From Marthasterias glacialis (taxonomy: Eukaryota > Echinodermata > Asteroidea > Forcipulatida > Asteriidae): 64,000 bases of DNA. The notes beneath the pieces were generated by a model. That model did no database searches and was not told the DNA's origin. It worked only from the letters and a program-made list of their open reading frames with translations. Location: the NCBI GenBank assembly GCA_911728455.2, contig OU452222.1, forward strand, positions 20,780,559 to 20,844,558, written 5' to 3'. This document shows, piece by piece, positions 55,846 to 64,000 of the stretch (positions are counted from its first letter, which is position 1; each line of letters begins with the position of its first letter). The position numbers were made by a program, and so were the translations under genes.

Positions 55846-56355
55846 GAGGAAGGAGGAGCATTTTTCTTTAACTACCGTTGGTGCGCCTATATATGTCCCA
55901 AGTAATGCAGATCAAAATTCAATTTATTTTTAAAGAAACACAAGTTGGTTTAGGTCAAGAGACATGGCAGTGGAACAAGATTTTTCACTGCTGTGAAAAC
56001 TGTATTAATTTATGCTTTAATTTAAATACACGATTTGTGTCTAACTGTGCTGACCTAGACCCTGTGCGTAGGCTGCCATCGTTGAGGTCAAACAATGTAA
56101 ACGTGTGTGTAGTGTACACACCGTACACAATTCTCAGATACGTCTTCCTTTGACCTCATTGAGGGCGCTGTTTGATCTTGTGGTGTCACACGCAAGGGTT
56201 CTACTGTGTATACATGTATAAAGCTGAGGGTTCATCTAAGATAACTCCAGCTGTAGGTTGTGTACATGTATATTTCATGTCAGTCATATTTAAGGAATAC
56301 ACAGTGAAACAATTTTGTTTTGCCATAGATGTAAAATTTGCATAGGGGATAGAGA

Positions 56356-56661
56356 ATATTGTTTGTGTTTTACCCGAGTACCGATTTGTGTTAATCACTG
56401 TATGTATGCTCAGTACTTTCCCGAGTCCTGTGAAGAAAAATCAACAGGCATATTGCTCGGGTGGGATTCGAACCAATGACCTTTGCCATTTGAGCAGATG
56501 TCTTATCACTAGACAACCGAGATTGCCCGGTAGCAAAAGAGTTATAGTGGTAAGACATCTGCTCTAGAAAGGCAAATGTCCTGGGTTCGAATCCCACTCG
56601 AGTAATATGCTTTTTTATATGCTCAACACAGATCGGTGTATGGGTAAAACACAAATACTAT
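56356..56661. mobile_element. Head-to-head SINE pair
   Basis: A reverse copy (56356-56536, GGGATTCGAACCAATGACC, GAGCAGATGTCTTATCACTA) is followed within about 10 nt by a forward copy (56545-56661, GTAAGACATCTGCTCTAGAA, GGGTTCGAATCCCACTCGAG). Together they form an imperfect inverted repeat. Confidence 0.75.
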
Positions 56662-57424
56662 TAACTTGTCCCCTTTGTATGAAGCTGCCTTGGTGGAAAC
56701 TATACTATAAAAGGCGAAATAAGTTTTCACTTATCATTTATTTTATCCAAGTTATTTGTGGTTTATTTATTGCGATGTTTGTTTTTTGTGTCACCAAACT
56801 TTATTCAGGGATTGTTTTTCTCTGTCAAAGTTGGCTATTCACTAATAAGTTAGTCATTGTTTGTTCTGAACTCATACTTAAATTCCCCATAAACTTAGTG
56901 CCTCACTACATTTTCATTTTGACAAACTTCTTTGCAGTTGTTATGTGGTACCCTTGAAGCGGGGTTCATACTTTAAATGAGCACTTATTCAAAGCAAATT
57001 GTGACATCAAAAATGGCAACCCGTTTTGTGAATATTATGCAAATCTCTCTTCACAAATAGATGTCACATTTTTGCTGTTCATACTCTGTTACCCTCAAGT
57101 GAACCGGTCTTAATATGTGTGCTTAATTTAGCCAGATTGCTGATGTACATGTGAGTGTATATTATTATTTTAGTGTTGTCACATTATTTAGTATAAAGTG
57201 GATATTGTAGTTTTAGATCGTAGCGCCTCATATATATTGTGTACAGTGCGTGCTTTTTTGTAACCTTAACGTTAAAAATGAAATATTTAAATGGAGCACT
57301 CTGTGTATGGAGTGAGTTTGACATTCTTTTATTGTTATTACTATTATCAATCTTTCATCGATTCAGATATCATTTTCATACCATAATATAAAGCCAGGAT
57401 ACAAAGACTTGAAATTGGCTACAT

Positions 57425-57655
57425 GTACATGTGTAGAGGCCTTGTACAAGCCTTTGGCTTGAGATGTAGCTTGGGCTCTGTGCTGGGCCATGGCTTGGGC
57501 TACACATTTGGCTTTGTTTCCAGCTCTGGGTTTGATTACTGCTTTGGCTCAAGAGTTGGACTGCGACTTGGGCTACTGTTTGGGCTCTTGTTTAGGGACC
57601 AGCTTTGGCTTCATTGGCTTTTGAAACTGAACTGGTTGGCTTCAAAACTGACGGT
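57425..57655 (+). repeat. Degenerate GGCTTGGGCT/CTTTGGCT repeat
   Basis: CTTGGGCT, TTTGGCTT and GGGCTACT-type words recur about every 12-20 nt. The 79-codon Gly/Leu/Phe-rich frame is a by-product. Confidence 0.55.
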
Positions 57656-58050
57656 TTTTTAAGCAATAGTGGTGTCTTTAAGCATTAAGCAATAGGAAAC
57701 TTTGGTTTAGAGATGGCCATAGATTTCTGGCAACAGTTGAATTATTTGTATGGAAGCAAATTAGACAACGGTGTAACTATGGCCTTTTTATGTGTTATAT
57801 TTAAGAAACTCTTTAACTACTTTCTTGGTATCTGGAGAAAAAAAAGGATTTTTTTTTTCAGATACAGAGAACTTCACCACATTGTAGTGTTTTATAATGT
57901 GATGAACATCTATCTCTTCAATGCTTTTAATAAACCTTAAAAGAAACATTACAAGTGAGACAAATATGCGTGTCGCTTTTTATCTTGTTGAGTTTTATGT
58001 GCATTGTGAAATTTGTGTGAGTTTTTTTTTTTTTTACCTTAACTTACATG

Positions 58051-58565
58051 TGGACAACATTGGTAATTGTCAAAGGCTAATATCTGCATTTATGTGACCA
58101 AACATATACATGAGTTAATAAACCTGTGAAAATTTAAGTTTAATCAGTGATCGAAGTCAAAATAAAATAGTGAACATCCCCTGTATATATTTTCACTGTT
58201 TTCAAACATCGGGTTTCACACTTGCAAGATCCAAAATAGTTGTTTTACCCGATACTAATTTCTCGAAAACTGGAGTACTTCAGGCAATGGTTATTTTCAG
58301 TCTTACCTATGTTATTACACCCTGTTACAAAGATTTTGTAAAAAGTACTCGACTACATATGCACCATTACAAATGGCTTTACCACCAGTTTAACCCTGTA
58401 CATTTTGTCAATGAGATCAAAACTAATTGCTTTACTTATTTCTCGAAAACTTTTGCATTTCAGGCAGAAATATTTCAAGGGAACATTTTCAATATGACCA
58501 TCTTTATACCATGTAAGTTAATGCATATCTGTGAACATTTATGTTTTCAATCAATCCAATGTTGT
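58051..58565 (+). mobile_element. MITE of the GTCAAAGACC family, longest copy
   Basis: It begins ACATTGGTAATTGTCAAAGG, then GTGACCAAACATATACATG and ATCAGTGATCGAAGTC. ATTTCTCGAAAACT occurs twice (about 58258 and 58439), suggesting an internal duplication. The 137-codon frame at 58170 runs through it and is not a gene. Confidence 0.65.
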
Positions 58566-60039
58566 GTACACCCTAAAGTATAAAGGTCATCACAGAATAA
58601 TTTTATGGGATGGGTAGGAAACAGTTTTTAGAAAAGGAAATCAAAAAGTTGAGCATGAGTAGCAAAACTATGACAAAGGTTATTTTGGCATATGGTGATA
58701 ACGAAATTTGGCTTTTCATGGCCGAGCTGTCTCGCGCACCAGACTCAAGCTCATTGTCATCAAAGATGGCTGATTTTTCCCATTATTGACGGCATATGCA
58801 ACCCATCTATTGCTTCACTTCATCTAGGTGTAAATGGGTATCTGTGAGGTCAGAGCTACCTGTAGCCCATATGCATGTCCCTGGGCGCATGACCAGAAAT
58901 GATTGGCGCTCAAAGGATTATTGGTGAAATCTGAGTCCAAACAACATCGGCAAGCATCATGCTTGACTTTCAGGCACTGGACAAAAATATAACTGGCATC
59001 CCTGAAAGAAATCTTGACCACTGATTTACATCTCTAGCTTTAAGGATACTGTTCCAAAATTCCTTGAAATCTATAACTCCAGAAACTACTGAGTACTGGA
59101 AGGTGGAAATGCCATCGTTTCAACATAAAATTGTGGATCCTAGTTCAGACCTTTGGTCAGCAATGACTCTCACCCCTCCAGTCTGCCCAGACGAAGCAGT
59201 AGGCCTACACTTCGGGGTTTACCAAGACTAATGAGTGCAGAACGCTCTACACTGATATTGATAACTTCACTTCAATAGCTATATTAAATTCACTGAGATT
59301 AGATGATGCTACCGCACGTATTCTGAGCAGACGACAACCTTGCTAAAAATTCTACCGTCAACAGAGGGCGAGATAACTTCTGGTCGCAAACCCAACCACC
59401 TCTCTGCGTGCAGCCCACGCGATTGCGGTTTAAAAAGGCAATGTCTCCAGGACGCCACCCCTTTAGAATTATGCACACAACATACTGTACATGAAATCCA
59501 GACTTGTGATCTAGCTGCTGCTGCAGAGTGAGACAACAAAATGTCACAATCTTTCCGAACTTTAAATTGCAAGACAGCCAGAGTTTTCAGTGAAGTAATC
59601 ATGAATGAATTAAAAGACAATTGATCATTGGTTGGTCGTAGTGGCGTTCAAGTAAGTCTATTTTTACTGTCTTTGGATTAGAAATAACTTTAAAAACGGA
59701 AATGTTCTTGTTTTCATTGCCTGATTGCGTAATAAAAATAATGGTTTGGAATTGGAGTTGGATCGGTAAAAAGAAATAGGTAAACGTGGTAAGCATTGGT
59801 CATGTTGGTAAATGCAAGTTATCGTTACTTTAGCTATCATAGTGTAACACACCCTCATGAGTCTTTTTTTATATAGTCATGCAATTTTACAAGTTTTACT
59901 GACTAGTTCTCGGATAAAGCATGAAAACTGGTAGTGGTAATGACTGCGTGGTTTTGGTATTTCAGCAAGCAAGCAAGCAGTGCCTTGTTGCATTAGTGAA
60001 GCAGCTGCCAGCTGTCATGACTGTCTTTGGGCATAGGGC

Positions 60040-61030
60040 AGAAAGGGGGTAGCCCCATAAATTCTGCCAATACGTTGGACTACCTCCGCTTCTTGGCCCT
60101 ACGAAAGCTATGACCCACAATGTGAAATCAATTTTTGAATTGAGACATATTTTTTTGGTTGCTGTTGTTGCGCATGTGTGCTGTACAGTGCTATGACCTG
60201 CATGACCTGTGCTCCTCTACTGTCTTTGTTCTGGCAGTCTTGCAATGTTTACCTCAAAGTGATGACGTCAAGGTTCCGAGCAGCACGAACAGCGACACGA
60301 AAAAGACTATAGAGTTGTACAGGTCGTAGCGCTGTACAGCGCGCATGCGCAACGCAACAACAACCAAAAAAAGGTAAGTCTCAATTCGAAAGTTGATGTC
60401 ATATAGCCTTCGTAGGGCCAAGAACGGGAGGTAGTCCAGCATATTGGCACTATTTATGGGGCTAGGCAGAGGGGTAGACCTATTAACTGGGGCTCTACTC
60501 CTTTTTTGAGATTTTGACTTTATATATCGTTCGTACTAGCGCCCCAGTAAGGTGTGTAGCAAGTGGACCAGGGAGTGGATTTAAAACAAATCTGTGATAC
60601 CCTGTTACAAAAAATGGCCAAAGACTCCAAAGATACCAGCTGTATAGTGTCAACGACTCCCACAATGGCAACAATTTAGAGCATGCGCTCGGCCAATCAT
60701 GATCAATGGAACTGGTATCCTGAGCACAATTAAATGCATTTTATTTCATCTTTGATATCTTGAGAAGCCAGTACGTGATTTTCCAGCAATTTTGTTGAGT
60801 CTTTGGCAATTTTTTTGAACAGGGTATCACAGATTCATTTTAAATCCACTCCATGGTCCACTTGCTATGCATACATATATGTACCTTACTGGGGACCTAG
60901 CACGACCGATAAAGTCAAAAATCTCAAAAAAGGAGTACACCTCTCCAGTTACTGGGTCTAGCAGAGGGGTAGACCTATATAGGCTAGTGCCAATACTCTG
61001 GACTTCCTCCGATTCTTGGCCCTAGGTCCA
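60040..61030. mobile_element. Composite foldback element, about 1 kb
   Basis: Arm A (about 60050-60240) is inverted at about 60290-60475. Arm B (about 60485-60635) is inverted at about 60815-60960. A third A-type end (CTTCCTCCGATTCTTGGCCC) closes it at about 60965-61025. Shared words include CCGCTTCTTGGCCCTACGAA, CTCCTTTTTTGAGATTTTGA and GTGATACCCTGTTACAAAAA. Confidence 0.75.
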
Positions 61031-61844
61031 GCTTCACTGAGGAGATTGGAAGGGTGTCCAAATAAAAACTTGTGTGTTTACAGTTTGTGAATTTTGCCCA
61101 CAAGGTGCACTTACCAAGCAAGCACGTATTTCAAATTGTGACGAGAACAAAAAGCTGTTGCCCCGCTGATTTGTTTTTGGTTTAATTTTATTGAGAAATT
61201 GCTGTTAGTGTTGGTCCTGACAACATTTAGCCATCCTCCGTGTTTTAACTGATTCATTTGGAAGCCACTTTTGTTCTTCATACTGTTCTGAGTAGTCGTA
61301 CATAAAGTTAATTCCGATCGTATGTACATGTATCTTAAAAACGGCTTTGTTCATTCATAAATAAAAGATGCAAATACTTACACCAACAAAATATAATGTT
61401 GAACTATGTAACTTAGACATAGAGAGTGTTTGTGTGATAGTGAAAAAAAAATCTAGTTCATGACTTTAAGATCAGCATTGTTGATTTTGTTGGCAAGGTC
61501 TGTGTCAGGGGTTGACTGTGGATGGGAGGGAAACTAGATTGTTCAAACAATGGATGAGCTAGCTTGGTGGGGGGGGGCAGCAACTATGCTGGGGACCAAC
61601 ATTCGGGCAAGGATAAAAAAGAAGCTGAATCTGTGTGCAGATTCTCAGATGATCAACTGGACCTCATAATTTGCTATCATCAAAGTCCATACAGTTTGAC
61701 AAAAATTATAAAGTAAAACTTTTCAGTTTCCAGTGTACATTACCTGGTACTATGCATGTATTGGTAAGCCTTTACACACAAAACATTGTAGGCATTGTTC
61801 GGGTCATTTGAAATTTAACTTTGTATTTGTTGTACTTTTTTCAG

Positions 61845-61917
61845 ATAAGGTGCAAGCTTTGATGGCTTATTGTTTTTGTTTCAAACACCCACAAGTGCTA
61901 CCATCTGTCCACCAATC
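61845..61917 (+). other. Possible EEPD1 5' UTR part of the first coding exon
   Basis: A pyrimidine tract ending TTTTTTCAG (to 61844) could be a splice acceptor, making 61845 the start of an exon whose first 73 nt are untranslated. An in-frame TAA at 61846-61848 closes the frame upstream of the ATG. A non-coding first exon further upstream is then implied but not identified. Confidence 0.4.
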
Positions 61918-62861
61918 ATGGGTCTTGTCACAAGCTGCTGTGGCCGGCGACCAAACAGACGTCGCCTCCACAGTCAGACTGAAAAGACAGTCTACAAGAA
62001 AGGCATGCGATTGGTCAGTGCCTCATATAATGCCCAAGAATTTGACATGACCTTTGACCAAATGAATATTAACGAGGCTACAGAAGAGGAACTGATGACC
62101 TTACAAGGGGTCACGCGAAATATCGCAAAAAACATCATCTCATATAGACATCACATTGGTGGATTCCGAAAGCCGGAAGACTTGGTATTAGTGTCAGGAA
62201 TTGGTGCAACGAAACTAGCGGCTTTTAGGTCAGAAGTATACTGCGGACCGTATGCAGTGACGTCTCAAATGTCAAAGGTGCCAAGTCGGACTTCCTACCA
62301 TAGAGTAAACTCAAAAGTTTCATTTGAAAATAAGACCAACGTCAACACTGCCACAGTTCCTTTGCTTGCTAAAGTGCCTGGTGTTGGACATGACAATGCA
62401 GAAGTTATCATCAAGTATCGAGAAGAGAATGGACCCTTCACGTTGCTTACAGACATTGGCAAAATTGATGAGATAGGAACGTATAAGTTTGAGGCAATGC
62501 GGAATTACTTGACACTAGGTGAAAGCTCAGAGAGTACAGTATCTACACCTTCCTTTCTTGAAATGCGCAAATGCTTGCTGGCATCAGAGGAAGATGACCT
62601 AGGTGCAACTCCATCAAGTTTGACCCCACCAAAGTCCCTGTCTACCCAAGCCACACAAACAGACGAAATCTTCTTGCCGCTTGTGATGACATCCTTGGAG
62701 AAATGGGCGCGCCCAGTTGTTAAACTGCCAGTTGATGATGGAAACAGCAGTGGACGAAGTACTGTTAGAATCGCAACGTGGAATCTGCAAAGATTTAGCA
62801 GGGACAAAGCTGAAAATCTTGGAGTAAAAGAAGTTATCTGCATGACTATTTTAGAAAACAG
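61918..62861 (+). CDS. EEPD1: EEPD1 first coding exon
   Basis: The exon has 314 codons plus AG (phase 2); donor AACAG|GTAAGA. One long exon carries both HhH repeats, the linker and the start of the EEP domain, as described in the gene entry. Confidence 0.93.
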
Positions 62862-63070
62862 GTAAGAAGTTTTACTTATTCAAAAGTAAAATGTTAAAAA
62901 ATAACCCATACATGTACATACTTTTCTAATGAATGAAATACTAACTAACATTGCTAAGTATAAAATACATTGAAGGATACTGCAGTACAATTTTTCGTTG
63001 TCACTTTTTTCTTTTCAGGTTGAGCGTGGTTGTAGTGCAAGAATTAGCAGACACAGATGCCTTGACTGTT
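61918..63070 (+). CDS. EEPD1: EEPD1-like HhH and EEP-domain protein, 3'-partial, two exons
   Basis: Exons 61918-62861 and 63019-63070; the gene continues past the window. Human EEPD1 is a helix-hairpin-helix protein with an exonuclease/endonuclease/phosphatase (EEP) domain, reported in replication-fork repair and, as a membrane-anchored form, in cholesterol efflux. Here residues 1-8, MGLVTSCC, form an N-myristoylation signal (Gly2, Ser6) with Cys7 and Cys8 as palmitoylation candidates, followed by basic RRPNRRR. HhH repeat 1 spans about residues 49-110 (NINEATEEELMTL, SGIGATKL), and repeat 2 about 140-192 (NVNTATVPLLAKVPGVG). A Ser/Thr-rich linker follows. The EEP fold opens with RIATWNLQ (Asn289), then EVICMTILEN and, in exon 2, VVVVQELAD with the metal-binding Glu323 of the QE motif. 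The ATG at 61918 is chosen because of the acylation signal and the upstream in-frame stop. Human EEPD1 has about 569 residues, so over 200 are missing. Confidence 0.93.
62862..63018 (+). other. EEPD1 intron (157 nt)
   Basis: A GT-AG intron with branch and pyrimidine tract TTTTTTCTTTTCAG at its end. No other feature. Confidence 0.9.
63019..63070 (+). CDS. EEPD1: EEPD1 second coding exon
   Basis: Acceptor TTCTTTTCAG|GTTGAG; donor ACTGTT|GTAAGT. The first G completes Arg315, and seventeen codons follow, containing VVVVQELADTDALTV, which aligns with the human LLAVQELLDREALE segment. It exits in phase 0. Confidence 0.88.
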
Positions 63071-64000
63071 GTAAGTATTTTCCGAAATGTAAAAGTTCTG
63101 TTATTACATGTAGTTTTAGTTTCTGGCCAACAAGAAGCACGTTATAGACCAGGCTTTTTCGCTAGCATGTTCCTCTTCTCCTATGTTACTCTGCACTAAC
63201 TTGTGGGGACAGATAAGATTGGAATGCCTGACCCAGTGATAAGCAATTGCTTTTTGGGCCTACTGGCCCCAGTCCTTTTAAATCCTTCACTTTGACAATA
63301 GTACTCCACACTAATGATATTACTTCTGCTAAAAAATATGAGCTGTCAGTTAAACTTTCTACCCCTCATGCGATCACCGCAACGCAATCGGCGTGCCAGA
63401 CTACAGTAGTACATGTACAGTACATGCGCGTAAACACAAAACACTGACAGCGGCTACGTCAGTGAAATCCGACACAAGTTTTCCTTGTGGTTTATTGCTT
63501 AATATTATAAGTATGATACTGTAGGCTAAAAAGTACAAAATGTAGTTTTGGGTGTTACTCCTTCAACATTAAAGTCAACTCTGATTACATGTAAGTCAGC
63601 TCAGTGCTGTTCAGATGATTTAGAATGGACCCAACACACTGTTAATGCTATTAGCAATTCTTAAAATCTGTCTTCTGCCTGACCAGTCAGTATCATCCAC
63701 TTGATTTTGAATGATGATTGTACATGTAACAACATGCACACTATATACCCTGTATTATGACACCTGGGGTCGATTTCACAAAGCACCAAGATTCATCTTA
63801 AGATGAGTTGTCAGCATTACCATAGTAATTTGCATTGTGACATCACACTTTGCTTAGCAACTAAGAGTGATTCACAGTTAAGATCAATCTTAGCTCTTTG
63901 TGAAATCGATCCCAGGCCTGATTGCTTCGCTCTTGAAAGGGCAAGGGCACCAAGGCATTTTCTTCTAAAAAGGTACCTCTATGAGGAAATTGTAAATTTC
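63071..64000 (+). other. EEPD1 intron, continues past window
   Basis: No further EEPD1 exon is visible up to 64000. It contains a palindromic MITE (63762-63917) and the start of a CAGGCCT-type MITE at the window end. Confidence 0.75.
63762..63917. mobile_element. Palindromic MITE, second copy (inverted relative to 4878)
   Basis: ACCTGGGGTCGATTTCACAA to GAAATCGATCCCAGG. Its reverse complement follows the copy at 4878 along almost its entire length, sharing for example TGCTAAGCAAAGTGTGATG. Confidence 0.78.

Larger units (their letters stand above)
53601..61844. other. Intergenic region between septin-7 and EEPD1
   Basis: About 8-10 kb with no recognisable exon. It contains GTCAAAGACC-family elements (54280-54545, 58051-58565), a GGCCCAATT MITE (54650-54855), a palindromic MITE (55483-55845), head-to-head SINEs (56356-56661), a degenerate GGCTTGGGCT repeat (57425-57655) and a composite foldback (60040-61030). 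The EEPD1 promoter and any non-coding first exon should lie here but could not be located. Confidence 0.75.

Noticed and set aside
58170..58583. 137-codon open frame
   Set aside because: It lies wholly in an interspersed repeat with copies at 54280 and 10012 that do not keep the frame.
59309..59620. 103-codon reverse frame
   Set aside because: No recognised motif or signal; nearby sequence looks like SINE tail (GTGTAAATGGGTATCTG at about 58830). Left unassigned.
61870..61917. N-terminal extension of EEPD1 beginning at a TTG
   Set aside because: There is no ATG between the in-frame TAA at 61846 and 61918, non-AUG initiation is not needed, and the ATG at 61918 creates the conserved acylation signal.

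Overview
This is nuclear genomic DNA of an invertebrate animal. Genes are split by large spliceosomal introns, codons are standard, about 97% of the window is non-coding, and it is packed with tRNA-derived SINEs, palindromic MITE/foldback elements and recurring TGTACATGTA-type palindromes. The two proteins resemble deuterostome orthologues, and the repeat composition looks to me like an echinoderm, perhaps a sea star. The genes do not prove that rank; it is an inference. Nothing prokaryotic, viral, rRNA or CRISPR-like was found.

Gene 1 (about 3.3-51.7 kb, + strand) is a septin of the SEPT7 group. Ten coding exons are visible, from the P-loop (GESGLGKS) to the stop codon, giving about 379 codons; the N-terminal exon(s) lie upstream of the window. 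All exon phases agree and all introns are GT-AG. The exons carry the Ras-like GTPase motifs, the septin unique element and a C-terminal coiled coil. A 21-nt phase-compatible candidate microexon (41629-41649) lies between the unique-element exon and the coiled-coil exon.

Gene 2 (61.9 kb to beyond the window end, + strand) is the 5' part of an EEPD1 orthologue: an N-terminal acylation signal (MGLVTSCC), two helix-hairpin-helix repeats, and the start of the endonuclease/exonuclease/phosphatase fold. Human SEPTIN7 and EEPD1 are also neighbours in the same order and orientation (7p14.2), so the window appears to hold an ancient conserved gene pair.

Between and inside the genes the sequence is mostly mobile-element debris. 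It includes at least three SINE types, a hAT-like MITE with CAGGG ends (3 copies), a long-TIR element (3 copies) and several palindromic MITE families with 2-5 copies each. Two clear cases show one MITE inserted in another (4605-5202 and 16302-17260). There are also near-perfect foldbacks (34822-34985, 60040-61030), an octamer microsatellite (22161-22325), and a strand-asymmetric C-rich block (27420-27915). The open reading frames of 60-207 codons in these regions show no protein-family resemblance or splice logic and are treated as chance or repeat-derived. Septin and EEPD1 have no known joint pathway; their adjacency is the notable relationship.
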